This document shows positions 11,542 to 22,609 of a stretch of 64,000 bases of DNA, in pieces (position 1 is the stretch's first letter; every line of letters begins with the position of its first letter). Origin of the DNA: Epiperipatus broadwayi. Lineage: Eukaryota; Onychophora; Udeonychophora; Euonychophora; Peripatidae. Under the pieces are notes generated by a model. That model searched no databases. It was not told where the DNA came from and saw only the letters and a list, made by a program, of their open reading frames with translations. The position numbers were made by a program, and so were the translations under genes. Where the stretch lies: positions 1,862,001-1,926,000 of the forward strand of contig JAQFVV010000013.1 of the NCBI GenBank assembly GCA_028023455.1. The letters are read 5' to 3'.

Positions 11542-11719
11542 GTTGGATGAGTATGCACTAGATAGGGATTTTATGCACAAGCCTTCTGGCATTCATTGAT
11601 TACTCTGGCTTGCACTGAGTGGCACTACTGTATGGAGAGTTTTGCCTGTTTTAATAACAGTTATGAGCAAGCGTAAGAAATGCTGATCATGAGATGTTTT
11701 GTGGTTTAAAAATTAAAAT

Positions 11720-12350
11720 ACATAATTTGGGATGAATGAGTCAAATCAAAACTCTGCCCCTGCTTAAGAAAATAAAGTCTGCTAAGGCAGAATAAAGTAG
11801 TTATGAAGACTTGCAAAAATAAAAAAGATATTCAATAAAGCCAAAAATTATTTGTAAAAGACTTAAAGAGCGTCTGTATAAATTAAAACAAAAGTTAGAT
11901 AAAACAGGCAGTCCTGTATGTTTTGTGTTAAGTTAGAAAAGAAGTTAAACAAAAAAAAAGATAGGAAGAATGAAAACTGATATAAAAATCAGCATGACTA
12001 ATTAATACCAATACGTGATTGTGATTGTAAGCCGGAATAAACTGTTTTTTTTTTTTTAAAAAAAACTCTTTAAAACATTAGGTAAAAGATTTTCAAATGC
12101 TTATCGCACGATCAATGGAGAACTGTAGACAAAATTTGTGAAAAGAGGAAACGGAATTTATAACAGAAAAAAATGCAAAAAAAAAAAAAATAATAGTTTG
12201 AAATTTAGGTGATTTAATAAATATTTTTAAAAATACTGTTAAGATTGATGATTCAGAACAAGTAGAATCCATGATTTAAAATTAATCAACAAAAATAAAT
12301 TTGTTAATAAAGTATCTAGTTTTTGAAAAATATGTTCAAGAATATGACAA
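11720..12350. other. AT-rich DNA without a recognised gene
   Basis: No gene or repeat recognised. Confidence 0.5.
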
Positions 12351-12450
12351 GCGTTGATGGCCTAGCGGTTAGCATAGCTGCCTTCCAAGCAGCTAGCCCG
12401 AGTTCGCTTCCCGGTCAACGCATTTAACACATGAAAAGAAAAAAAAAAAA
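12351..12450 (+). repeat. tRNA-Gly(UCC)-derived SINE or tRNA pseudogene (D1)
   Basis: A 71-base cloverleaf: acceptor stem GCGTTGA/TCAACGC (7 of 7), anticodon stem GCTGC/GCAGC with loop CTTCCAA giving anticodon UCC (Gly), and a T arm CCGAG-TTCGCTT-CCCGG with one mismatch. It is close to metazoan tRNA-Gly-UCC. It lacks a clean pol III T-run terminator directly after the acceptor stem and instead continues into ATTTAACACATGAAAAG plus an A-run, the tail shared with the seven other copies below. So it is best read as the least altered member of the SINE family; a working tRNA gene cannot be excluded. Confidence 0.75.
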
Positions 12451-12880
12451 ACATGACGTAAATATATGTTTCAGACTGGATTCCATACAAAGTGAACACT
12501 TATCAACTGTTAATTGTTTTTCAATCCAGCAAAAATTATTTTGCGCCATCTGGTATTAAGTTTAATTATTATGAAACAGATGAAAAAATGAATTCACTTT
12601 TTAATTAACATTTAAGTACTCGAAGTGGATTCAAATGGAGATCAAAAAATATTTCAGCTGATTTAAATTTTTGTATTTGTTGTTTATTTTAGGTCTCCTT
12701 ATGAACTTGGATGTCAGGTGATTTATTTTTTCATTTAATTTGCACTTGGACTAGATACCAATGGTATAAAAAGTTGTACCCAACTAAAAAATCATTAACA
12801 TTTATTGGCAAATATTTACATGATATAAGATTTTTTGAAATAGTTATGACTGCCTCAAAATGTCTTTTAGTTTCAGACAT
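12451..12880. other. AT-rich DNA without a recognised gene
   Basis: Nothing recognised. Confidence 0.5.
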
Positions 12881-13062
12881 TCATCATGATCATTGTCAAC
12901 CATTATTGAACCACTGCAGAATGAAAGTCTCTCAAGTTCAATCTACTCCAATTTCTAGTCTCTCTTCTCTGTATCATCCCAACTCACTTCATAATTTCAT
13001 CCATCCATTTCACATATGGTCTCTTTCAGACATTATTAAATTTCAAATCAAATGTTTTTAAG
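12881..13062 (-). mobile_element. RTE 3' end fragment R2
   Basis: The reverse complement shows the end of the RTE protein region (AGACCATATGTGAAATGG, then a GAGAAGAGAGACTAG-like stretch) and ends in ATGATCATGATGA, the same 3' tail as R1 and R4. Heavily 5' truncated, as usual for LINEs. Confidence 0.75.
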
Positions 13063-13504
13063 CAGAATGTATTTTATTTTGCATGAAAAGGAATGCTGTC
13101 CACAACAGTTACACTTGTATATATGTTTGAGTAAGTATAGGATAATGTAGTGTAAAGAGAGTGGTATTACATATATAAGCAAAGCATTCTTAAATAATCC
13201 ACACTGTAGTATTATCTAATATCTTTCTATAGAGGAAAAAATGAAAGAGACAACATTATATCTTAGGCTAGTGAAATATAAATCGACATTTACATTTTTT
13301 TTTCTTATTTTAATCTATAACCCACGATTACTCAGTATGATTTACTGATCAATAATTGTACATCTTTTAGCATTGGCTAAAAGTCATATATTGGAATAAT
13401 AAAATTGCTTTGTAAAACTCATCAACTTTATATTTCTCTGACAATCAAATTTTAAGATATGAATATGACTTAGAGATGCACTACCTTTATTACACTAAAA
13501 TGCT

Positions 13505-13510
<6 letters not shown>
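13063..13510. other. AT-rich DNA without a recognised gene
   Basis: Ends in a (TA)n tract at 13511-13540. Confidence 0.5.

Positions 13511-13540
<30 letters not shown>
13511..13540. repeat. (TA)n microsatellite
   Basis: About 15 TA units directly before a family B repeat. Confidence 0.9.
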
Positions 13541-13542
<2 letters not shown>

Positions 13543-13544
13543 CC

Positions 13545-13900
13545 ACATCATGTGACTTAATTTAATAAGTGTGTATTAAAAATATAATACAATAAGCATG
13601 CTAATAGCTCTAAACAAACTTTTCTGATAAATGCTGCAAGAGAAAGCATTTAAAATCTCTATCTAGGATTATTCCTATCTCCAGACAGGTTTCGAGCTAT
13701 TGGCTCTCCTCAGTGAGGCACTAGGACATTCAGACACTAAATCTAAAATACCACCTCAAGCTTAGTATTTATCTAATATTTAACTATTAAGTAGAAAATC
13801 TGGAATTTTCAGACATCTGTATGTCTTCAAATCCAGCTATCGGACTTAAATAGCTATATGGACCTCAACAAACTTCAGCTATACCATATATTAATAGCCT
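13545..13900 (-). repeat. Hammerhead foldback family B, copy B1 (one arm)
   Basis: Begins CATCATGTGACTTAATTTAA and continues through AAAATCTCTATCTAGG to the hammerhead and then the linker TCTGGAATTTTCAGACAT. It matches the left arm of the full foldback at 50699-51240. The second arm is missing and a truncated direct copy (B2) follows. Confidence 0.7.
13679..13718 (-). ncRNA. Hammerhead ribozyme (family B, copy B1)
   Basis: CTGAGGA, a 4-bp stem II GAGC/GCTC with loop CAATA and a proper G-C closing pair, GAA, stem III ACCTGT, cleavage triplet GTC. Stem I CCTCA/TGGAG pairs at four of five positions. The best stem II of family B here. Confidence 0.7.
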
Positions 13901-13954
13901 TAGCAATATACCATCATCAAAGATTCAAAAGCCAAACTATAATAGTAAAAAAAT

Positions 13955-14130
13955 CAAGTCATACATCATGTGACTTAATTTAATACGCTTGGATTACAAA
14001 TGTAATATAATGAGTGTACTAATGGTTCTAAACAAGCTTTTCCAATAAATACTGCAAAAGAAAGTATTTAAAATCTTTATCTAGAATTGTCCCTATCCAC
14101 AAACCAGTTTTGAGCTTCTCACTCTCCTCA
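13955..14130 (-). repeat. Hammerhead foldback family B, truncated copy B2
   Basis: Repeats the first part of B1 in direct orientation (CATCATGTGACTTAATTTAA, ATCTTTATCTAG) and breaks off inside the ribozyme at about 14128. The hammerhead is destroyed. Confidence 0.65.
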
Positions 14131-14439
14131 TACACATATATAATGATGGCAAACCTCATTGCAAAGTGGTCAATGTAAAGAGTGATTCTGAAGGACTATA
14201 TCAGCTAATATTCAGGCATACGGTTAATAAATCTAGCGACGGCTGAAAATAACTACTCTTGAATGCATATGAGATGTTTTTGCTGGTATTTTATAATGAA
14301 TATTACAGTAGTTATTGTATATATTTTTAACATTTAACTTATATATGTATTTACTAGTTAAGTTTTAATGTCTCTGTTGAATTTGAATTGATGAGGAAGA
14401 AACATATAGGAGATCTATATTATTATTTAGATGCTCTGT

Positions 14440-14510
14440 ACAGTTTAGAGCAGCGGCAGAATGCTAGACTCTGAAATGTGAGATCTTAGATTGATTCTAG
14501 TATTAGCACT
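14440..14510 (+). repeat. tRNA-like SINE remnant
   Basis: GAGCAGCGGCAGAATGC resembles a tRNA A-box region and TTAGATTGATTCTAG a decayed B box with the right spacing. No cloverleaf survives. Confidence 0.3.
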
Positions 14511-14554
14511 TTTGGCACATGATCTTTTTATGAACTCTCAAGTAACTAAAGGGG

Positions 14555-14880
14555 GTTTGAACATAGACTTTAAACTTTTTTTAGGCTATTCTCTCCATCT
14601 TATATAACTAATATACGTGAACACACACATGTGAATAAAATAAAATAATCTCCAATATATGTCTTTTGTGCTGACTAGCACTCAATAGTTGGTCCAGATC
14701 ATCATCTCCTACACACATATATAGTTTATATTAAGATAACAAATCTTCAAACTTTAAAAGACAGGCTTCAATCGTCTCCACCCTCCAACTCTTCACCATC
14801 CGTACCATTCAAATTCTAATGATGGAATGCTCAAACCCTTGTAGATGCCAATATTGTTGTCATACACATGTTGACATTAA
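14555..14880 (-). repeat. Family C hammerhead plus tRNA-like repeat, degenerate copy
   Basis: Minus strand: the leader with GATTGAAGCCTGTC (about 14760-14775), hammerhead remnant (14651-14702) with CTGATGA changed to CTATTGA, then the tRNA-like part ending near GTTTGAACATAG-complement (about 14560). Same order as at 22255 and 2700. Confidence 0.6.
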
Positions 14881-14899
14881 GTCTGACCCTTCATATATA

Positions 14900-16944
14900 T
14901 GACCTTAATTTGTCCATTTAAATATACAGAGGGGTGGGCAATAAAGCCATTCAAGTATTCCATTATTATTATTGTTACTAAGCTTCCATTGAATAACTTA
15001 TTTGTAAGTAAATTATTTATATTTGTTAATAAAATATTACAACATATACATATATATTTGGGATGTATTTCATTAGTATGAAATTTATTATCATTATTCA
15101 AGTATAGTTTTTTTATCAAGCAATTTGATCAGTCAAAGTAATTTTGTTATTCACGATAATGATTATTTATTGTTGAGCCTATAAGTAATTGTAGAACACA
15201 ATGAGTCTCCAAGCTGTTACCTCTCAAGTTGTCGTGCGCTATTTGTGTAACAACATGACAGATGAAGATTCAACCTAGATCTCGGGTCAGGCAAGCTGTC
15301 ATTGTGTTAAATTCTATAAAGCGAAAGGACATTTAAAATTAATGATATATAATAGACAATATCACATAATGGAGAAGAGAAATATATTTGAAAGGAGAAT
15401 AAATATGGGTTAATAAAAATGTTTTTAAAAAGTGATTATTAATATTTTAAAGATTGAAAGAATATTACATTATAACCCAATAATTTGTATCCCACGCAGT
15501 TTTGAAGTGACAGAATAGACCCAAGAACTAAAGGTTACTGATCAACATCTCAACCTATCTTGAATATCACATGGCCTCCTGATTAAAAATATAATTATTT
15601 TTGCTTGATATAGTATGTGGTAAAGGATTGGTCTGGAGAGTTAATAGTTCTTGTTTAAAAATAAATCTGTCACTTCAGATGTTCAAATGTCACATGACCT
15701 TCTAAGCAACTAATCATTCAAATACGTATTCTAGTTTTACAATAATCCATGACAGGGTATATGTTTTTTAATAATCATATAGTTTTTTGGTTTCAATTGC
15801 TCATAGAAATTTATTTATTACATAAACACTGCCTGTAAATTTTCATTACCTTTAATCTAAGTCTTACAATTTTTATATCTAAGATTTTAAGTGTTTATTA
15901 AGCAATATATATCACATTAAACTCTAGAATCTGCGACACTTACACCACAACAAATCACACTGGAAAATCTGTCAATATACATACTAGTATAAAATCAAAA
16001 CAAAACAATTTCTTGAACAAACAAATAAAAGTATTAAATTCTAGAATTTTGTTTCTTTTTTTCAAGAAATCTTATCATTAATTATTTAAATATTTTTTTT
16101 ATCATTTTCACCGGAGGTATTTTTGAAAATAATTTTGTTCGAATTTTCCTTAGATAAATATTATAATTAATCCTAGACATTGACCAAGCTATCATTTATA
16201 CATGTCATTAGAGGGTACATAAGTTGTAATAACATTATTTTTGATTATTAAATACACAATATCTTAACCATTTTCTACCTAAAGGCAAAAGAATTTGAAA
16301 TATATAACAGTGATAAGTATAGCTATCGGCGAAATGATTGTCCTACATGGGGTAATCATGTTTGATTTTGTTCTCAGCATGTATTTGTCATTAAATTACT
16401 AGATAGAAACAAACTCAATTGAAAAATTATAATCATTAGGATTCTAATTATGTTATCAGTAAACAGAATTTAAACTTTAGTTTAACCGCATTCCAAGTAA
16501 ATTAGATGAAAATAATATGCGTCAGTGAATATTCGTGAACTCGCAGTTAGATTATTAAAATTAAATCTCTAGCTTTATATAAATATTTATAGGATTTCAA
16601 ATCATTACTTTTTTAAAATATTTATCTTTCGAGTTATCTTAATCTGTCTGACTATGTGATTGGTTAACAATTAGCCGTTTTTATAGGTTTTTGTAGACTC
16701 TTTCAGACATATTCTCTAATAATTTATTCATCAAATTACACACAGTGCTATAAAAATAAATACTCGTTATATATATTCTATATATTTAGTGCAATAATTC
16801 TGCTCATTTTGTATTCTTACTGTAATCCGCTTATTTATATATGTGTGTATATACATATTTAAAATTCTTTTGATTCTATCAATATCCCCCTCATTTCAAC
16901 TCCATCATATAAAACTCAGACTTTTGCCCACATTTTTGCAAACT
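14900..16944. other. AT-rich DNA without a recognised gene
   Basis: Frames on both strands at 14877-15119 overlap and look like chance. A stretch near 15215-15310 is slightly richer in GC, but I cannot assign it. Confidence 0.45.
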
Positions 16945-17089
16945 ACTTTCAATCTTCAAGTCAAGCGTTATTAGCCGGGAGATCATCGCAGCCGCCTTGC
17001 AAGCAAGTAGTTGGTTGCAGACGGTTGTGGGTTCACCTCCCGGCCGATGCTATGACATATGAAAAAAAAAAAACTTTCAATCTTCAAGT
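16945..17089 (+). repeat. tRNA-Gly-derived SINE D2 with 17-bp target duplications
   Basis: The SINE body at 16962-17072 carries GCAGCCGCCTTGCAAGCA and the B box GGGTTCACCTCC, then CCGATGCTATGACATATG and an A-run. It is bounded by ACTTTCAATCTTCAAGT at 16945-16961 and again at 17073-17089, a perfect 17-bp duplication. An insertion of about 11 bases sits in the variable region compared with D1. Confidence 0.9.
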
Positions 17090-17309
17090 AAATTAGGATA
17101 TTAACACTTTAATCTCCATGTTAATGTTGAGTATGAGAGAATGGTTTGAGTTTCTGCGCTAATAGATAAGTGCGACGAGATTGAGTTGAGACTAGAAGAA
17201 CATTGATAAAAACTCCCAAGTTAAAAAATATATTCACTTATTTCCATTTATTGCAAGATCATATTTACTATAACGATAGAGAGGATAGATTATTCATTTA
17301 CATTTGTGA

Positions 17310-17500
17310 CCTAATATGAAAGTTTAAATAGTTGGAGGGGTGAGAAGATTGAAGCCTGTCTATTAAAATTTAAAAATTGCTATCTTAATATAAACAAGCA
17401 CTGATTATATATATGTGTGAAAGATTATGATCTGACCCAATTGATGAGTGCTGGTTCTGCACAATATACATATATTGGGGACCATGTATCATTTATGGTT
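17310..17500 (+). repeat. Family C hammerhead repeat, degenerate copy
   Basis: The leader with GATTGAAGCCTGTC is followed by a hammerhead remnant at 17436-17485: the first core base C is T (TTGATGA), stem II is broken (GTGCTGGTTCTGCAC) and GAA is lost. The downstream tRNA-like part is absent. Confidence 0.55.
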
Positions 17501-18314
17501 TTGGGTGGTCATATGTATTGGTTGTTTGAGAAGAAGTGGAGGATGAATAAATTGAAAAATCCTGAATTTAAATCCCTCTACTTACTTAAGCTTGATGACG
17601 TAACTCTGAATGTAAGATAATACATAGCATTAAGAAAATGTAGAACAATTAAATCTACTACCAATTATAACAAAGTGATATATATATCACTGAAATTATA
17701 TTATGTTTTAAACTTATTATTATTATCGTTATCTGTGTTATTTTACATTTATATATAAATATACACAACATCTGATTACTGGCTAGAAGTGATGTTGCTA
17801 TAAATAACGGATCTGTACAATAGCCATCATGACTAATAATTTAGGCAACAAGATATTAAACATCTTTTCCTGTTCTCTAATTTGTTATCATAAACACTGA
17901 GGAGCAAGTGTAAAATCAGTTAACATATATAAGGCATATTAACTTTGTATCAATTAATATTTTAATTTATATAATCCTCTATATAACAATGTAAATACAT
18001 TCTCTTGCTTAAAAGACTAATGTTATGCATTGCATATATTATGGCATTGAAATTGTTTATCATTACATATATATGCAGGCAGTCCCCTATTTACAAACTT
18101 AATTGGTTCCTGATGTGTTTGGTAGTTGAAATTGTTTGAAATTAGAGGTCTGTAATAAAAACATCAAAAATGATTTTCAAAATACAGTATTTATTTCTTA
18201 TTGATTAGTATCTGGAGTTTTGTTTACAAATTTATCAAGAGTTAATTGAATTGTATTCTTTTTCTTCTCTTAATAAAGAATTCTGTAACATTTTGTGTCT
18301 TTTTCTATTGCCCT

Positions 18315-18990
18315 TCATACACGAGGTATATGCTCTCCATTGGGATCACATTCTTCCATGATGATCAAAAATTTGTCAAGATGCATGAAGGCTTCATTCA
18401 TATTCTTGATTGTCAAACTCTTAACAAGAGGTTCATTATTAGGTTCTTCTTCATTTTGTATTTCATTCATCTCTTGTAGTTTAATCAAGTCTTCATTTGA
18501 CAGAGATTCTGAGTGAGATTGCATTAACTCATCAATATCTTCATCAGTGACATCTAAATTTAATTCATTCATCATATTGACTATTTTAGTTGTGATATCT
18601 TCAGGAGTTTCTTCAATGTCCATAGAAGCATTCATCATTTGTGAATATATATTTTTCCAACAACCTTTCATTGTTGACTCTCTTATTTCAGCCCATGCAT
18701 CCCCAATAATATTTATTGCATTCCATATATTATAACTTTTCCAAAAATCTTGTAACGTAGGACGACCTTCTTTGCCAATTGCCTTGATTGCTTGAATGAT
18801 TAATCTTCTCGTATAATATTGTTTAAAAGTAGCAATCATAGTTTGGTCCATAGGTTGTATTTCACTTGTGGTATTGGGAGAGATAAACACAATATTAACT
18901 TCTGGATATAAATTTTGCAGGGATTTTGGATGTCCAGGAGAATTGTCTAGAGCAATAGTCTTTTAAATGATAAATTATTCTCACTACAAT
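18315..18990 (-). pseudogene. Tigger transposase, C-terminal part of DDE domain
   Basis: Reading down from about 18950: LDNSPGHPKSLQNLYP (second catalytic Asp), then FISPNTTSEIQPMDQTMIAT (third catalytic Asp in PMDQ), then FKQYYTRRLIIQAIKAI and a C-terminal tail with DAWAEI and acidic stretches. These are signature motifs of Tigger/jerky DDE proteins, which cut and rejoin transposon ends. A stop codon lies a few codons before LDNSPGHP, showing a shift between this part and the upstream one. The frame 18315-18890 is the longest open piece. Confidence 0.9.
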
Positions 18991-19284
18991 ATTGCCTAAC
19001 AAAGGCACAAAGTAATGTAAGAACCAATCTTGAAAAAGCTGTGCAGTAGTCCAGACTTTAGGATTTGATTTCCAAATGACTGGAAGCATTTTTTATTATT
19101 TCCTTTCAATGCTCTAGGATTTTCTGTCTGATAAATTAGTATTGGTTAAAATTTAAAATCACCAGCTAAATTACCTCCAAGAAGCAATATTCATCTGTTT
19201 TTAGAAGGTTTATGCCCAAGTGCAACTGATTCTTTCTTTGCTAAATATGTATGTGCAGGCATATTTTTACAAAATAATCATGTC

Positions 19285-19788
19285 TTATTCTGCATTGAAG
19301 ACTAGGCATGGAAAATAAGCTGAATCTTTAATGTTATTAGAGAAAGTGGAAATAAATTTACTGGCAGCTTTCTTATCTGCACTGGCACCTTCTCCAGTAC
19401 ATTTAATATTATGTAAAGAACATCTCATTTTAAATTTGTGAAACCAGCCATTGCTTGCCACAAATTCATCAGTAGAGTCTTCTTTTAATTCTTTCTTCCA
19501 ATCTTCATGCAAACTAAGAGCCTTAGCTTGAATAATTGATAAACTCACTGGAATGTCTTTTTGATGATGATCTTCAATCCATAAAGCTAAAGATTTCTCC
19601 ATTTCATCCATTACTCTGCCATGTCTTTTTGAAACAATCTTTGAAGAAGTATTTCCACAATTTTTAACAAATTTCTTAATTTTGTTCTTGTTTTTTACAA
19701 TTGTATATATTGTTGATCGGTTTAAATTACATGAATGTGTGATTGAAGCAAAAGATTCACCATTTTCAGAACATCTAATTATATCCAT
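19285..19788 (-). pseudogene. Tigger transposase, N-terminal DNA-binding part
   Basis: Starts MDIIRCSENGESFASI and contains a Psq-type helix-turn-helix (about residues 5-45: NLNRSTIYTIVKNKNKI), then a CENP-B type domain (LALWIEDHHQKDIPVS, LSLHEDWKKEL, SNGWFHKFKMR). The frame reaches CLVFNAE exactly where the first catalytic Asp is expected, but an extra base shifts the frame there and a stop follows within a few codons. The middle piece at 18895-19100 still shows LPVIWKSNPKVW. Confidence 0.9.
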
Positions 19789-20250
19789 TTTTTGTCTCGA
19801 CTGTTTGGGGTTTATAAGACCTTGACTTTTTTTGTTATATCAACACTACTGTTTTTCATTTCTCGCTCATGTTTTTAATTAATAAGAATGAAAAAATTCA
19901 CCAAAACAGAACTATATACAGTGTATATGTAACATAACCACGCACAAACTACTTTTAAAAATAAGCAATAATCAAGACAGTCTGTGACAATGCTGCAAAT
20001 AAAAGTAACCAATGTCAGAGAGAAGGGAAGATTTACTGTATTTTATATAGGTTTTTATTGTTCTCTAAAATATACTTTTAATTATTTTCTAAATTCCAAA
20101 GTTTATCTTTCTTTAGAAAAAAATCAATTACAAATGTATGCAAATAGTTTATTTTTTACCATGTGCTAGGATGAAGATCTAGTGTTCAAAAGTGATTACT
20201 TAATAGTGAAATGTTTGTAACTCGAATGTTCATAACTAGGGGACTTCCTA

Positions 20251-20787
20251 TATATATATATACAATGTATTAAATAAGCAATATAATTGCATGAATATAC
20301 ATAAATGGTGAAAAATTTCAAATTTTCAAAAATAGCAGACAGTTTCAACTGTCCAACAGTTTCTTTCAAACACTTGTCACTATTTATAAAAAAGTGTTTA
20401 TTCCATATTTAATTTACAATAGATTCAATTCCACTCATGCTGCTAACATTTCTGCCATCGTAATAAAATGTATATCTACTTTTTATTGCAAACCGTTCCT
20501 CTTATTTTTAACTTTACAAAGTCTAGCCATTTTTTATTAAATATTAGAAATTCCTAATTTAGTTTTATAGGGACAAATTTACAAAAAAAATTAATAAATC
20601 ATATTTTGAATTGTATTCTATGATTAAAACCAGGTTACTTTTAGCATTCTTTTTCTTGAGACACCAATGATGGCCTAACTGATAATTTTCCAGTGTCTAA
20701 GAGTTAAATGCTACAATTTATTTTTATCTGAATGTCACAAATATAAAATATACAAGTGGAAATATAAAAAAGAGCATTCACACTCAA
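20251..20787. other. AT-rich DNA without a recognised gene
   Basis: Nothing recognised. Confidence 0.5.
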
Positions 20788-21166
20788 AAGATCCTAAATA
20801 TCATATGATCACCATTTCTTATGCTTGCTTATAACTGTTGTTAAAGCAGGCAAAACTCTCTATACAGTAGTGCCACCCTGTGTCAATCAGAGCAATCAAT
20901 GGATGCCAGAAGGCTTGTGCATAAAATTCCTATCTAGTGCCTACTCCTCCAATATCCCCAGACTAGTTTCTGGCTTGTGGCCTTCGTCAGTGAGGAGCCT
21001 TGGATCTGAGAGCAGGCCACAAGCCAGAAACTAGTCTGGGGATATTAGATGAGTAGGCACTAAATGGGGATTTTATGCACAAGCCTTCTGGCATCCATTG
21101 ATTACTTAGTCTTGCAATGAGTGGCAATACATATAGAGAGTTTTGTCTGTTTTAAGATCCTAAATA
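20788..21166 (+). repeat. Hammerhead foldback repeat, family A copy A4, with 13-bp target duplications
   Basis: The element at 20801-21153 lies between AAGATCCTAAATA at 20788-20800 and 21154-21166. The outer segment (CATATGATCACCATTTCTTA) is on the left; arms run from GGCAAAACTCTC (20849) to GAGAGTTTTGTC (about 21147). The minus-strand ribozyme is intact; the plus-strand arm has lost everything 5' of stem II. The clean duplications define both ends of the family. Confidence 0.85.
20955..20996 (-). ncRNA. Hammerhead ribozyme (family A, copy A4)
   Basis: Same sequence as the A3 ribozyme: stem I TCCTCA/TGGGGA, CTGACGA, GGC/GCC stem II, GAA, ACTAGT, GTC. Core intact. Confidence 0.75.
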
Positions 21167-22250
21167 AAGGTTTATGAATTACTATGTGTACAAGACGAGT
21201 TCTTGGATTTTTTTAAAATCTTAAACTCACAGATGCAAACTAATAAATTCATCAAGTTTATTTAGATATGTTGGAATAGCTACATTTGTATTTATTTATC
21301 ACATGATCAGTTGCGCAGGATCAAAAATGTACAGTATAGGCATTGGAAATTTGTTCGGTTGGATCTTTTAAGCCCCAAAGATGAATCAAAATGTCTCCGT
21401 TAATTGAATAGAAAAATTCCTTTTACACTTTTATAAACCAATAAGTTATACCTTTTCCAGGTAACAATGCAAATATAATTTACAACACATTTATTTTATT
21501 TCTGTTATCTTCATTATTTCTTTTGTTTATAATTTTGATTTTTTTCCTTCATTTGTCTTTGTAATTCAAATTTGTAAACATTTGCGTATTGAGGTGGTTT
21601 TTTTCTTCTCTATAACTTAATGCTATGTGCAATTTTGGTGAAGTTAACCAGAAACAAATATTTACAAATTTGAATTATTTATAATTGTATATCGAATACA
21701 TCTATTTATACATACATTATATTCATATTGTTAATAATTTTTATTGACTTGGGTAGTTTAGATAGAATGGCAACAGTAATAAGAAATGTGTTCAGGACTG
21801 AAATTCAATCTGTCATTTCTGATGCATAAACATTCAGTTATATTTTTATAGATCTCTTGTTAGTGTGCCCCTTATCTTAATTTTATCATATTTTACAACT
21901 AATCATCAATGCAAGACATTCAGGCTACCCTCTCTCCCGATGCATGCATTTAGTGAATAATCTTCACTCATCAAATGGGCTAGAGATATCAAACATCTAA
22001 ATCTCTACGTCCCACTTTGACAGCTCTGTACCTATTATCGGACTACTCTCATGCAAGGTAGGAATTGATTTCAACCTTGTGAACTAGTGAATAATCATTA
22101 TATTGTAGATAAGGATCTCTGGTAAATTAAAAAATATAGAAAGTACATTTTTACAATTTACACATATATATCACATGACCATCATATATATATATATAAA
22201 CATTTTGTTTTAGCATTTTAGCAAAATATTACATATTTAATAATATTGAA
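21167..22250. other. AT-rich DNA without a recognised gene
   Basis: Nothing recognised. Around 21900-22080 the GC content rises slightly without a coding frame. Confidence 0.5.
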
Positions 22251-22254
22251 TAAC

Positions 22255-22600
22255 ATGGACTTTGAACGTTCCATCATCAGATTTTCAGTGAAATGTAAGA
22301 CTGAAGAATTGTGGATTGGAGTAATTTGAAGCCTGTCCATTAAAGTATGAAGATTGGCTATCTTAATATAAAGCTGAGTACTGATTGTATATATGTGTGG
22401 AGATGGTAATCTAGACCAACTGATGAGTGCTGGTTTAGCACGAAATACGCATATTGGTGATTATTTATCTTTTCAACATGTGTGTGATCAGATGGGTCAG
22501 CAATATAAGATGGCACTGAGAGTAGTGGGTCGTGTAAAAGTCTGAGTTCGAATCCCGCATATATTACATATATAAATGCAGGTGTAAGCCTGTACAATAT
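22255..22600 (+). repeat. Family C hammerhead plus tRNA-like composite repeat, best copy
   Basis: Layout: leader (TTCCATCATCAG, TTTGAAGCCTGTCC, a segment ending GTGTGGAGATGG), hammerhead 22411-22460, linker, then a tRNA-like segment with the perfect B box GAGTTCGAATCCC (22544-22556). The A-box area is around GGCACTGAGAGTAGTGGG. The same order in the copies at 2700 and 14555 shows that this is one unit. It resembles a SINE in having a tRNA-type pol III box, but the box lies downstream of a self-cleaving motif, which is unusual. It encodes no protein. Confidence 0.75.
22411..22460 (+). ncRNA. Hammerhead ribozyme (family C, intact)
   Basis: Stem I ACCAA (22415-22419) pairs with TTGGT (22454-22458), 5 of 5. 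The core is CTGATGA (22420-22426). Stem II GTGCT/AGCAC with loop GGTTT is a perfect 5-bp helix with a G-C closing pair. GAA (22442-22444) is followed by ATACGCAT, a near-palindromic short stem III, with cleavage expected after A22453. All conserved nucleotides are present. The weak stem III again suggests action as a dimer. Confidence 0.85.
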
Positions 22601-22609
22601 ATTAATATT

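Larger units (their letters stand above)
11310..11719 (-). repeat. Hammerhead foldback repeat, family A copy A3, with 13-bp target duplications
   Basis: The element at 11323-11706 is bounded by TAAAAATTAAAAT at 11310-11322 and 11707-11719. Arms run from GGCAAAACTCTCCAC (11324) and to GAGAGTTTTGCC (about 11647); the outer segment is on the right (CTGATCATGAGATG). A central hairpin links the two arms. The minus-strand ribozyme is intact and the plus-strand arm ribozyme is mutated. A duplication of this length points to retrotransposition rather than cut-and-paste. Confidence 0.8.
18075..20250 (-). mobile_element. Tigger/pogo DNA transposon, nearly full length but decayed
   Basis: Left end CAGGCAGTCCCCTATTTAC; right end, reverse-complemented, AGGAAGTCCCCTAGTTATG. 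Further in, both ends share GTTTGTAA-like sequence. Both ends abut TA-rich flanks, which fits the TA target of this superfamily but hides the exact boundary. The transposase lies on the minus strand between the ends (two features below). At about 2.2 kb the length is normal for Tigger elements. Confidence 0.85.

Noticed and set aside
11320-11655. Family A frames of 60-90 codons as proteins
   Set aside because: They run through the inverted arms and the ribozyme, and the same stretch is broken differently in each copy.
12351-12421. Functional tRNA-Gly gene
   Set aside because: The cloverleaf is good, but the sequence continues into the tail and A-run shared with the SINE family, and no clean T-run terminator follows. 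Kept as a SINE, with the tRNA option noted.
13545-14130. Complete two-armed family B element at 13.5-14.1 kb
   Set aside because: The second unit lies in direct, not inverted, orientation and is truncated inside the ribozyme.
14877-15119. Overlapping frames on both strands near 15 kb
   Set aside because: Low-complexity AT-rich translation with no motif.
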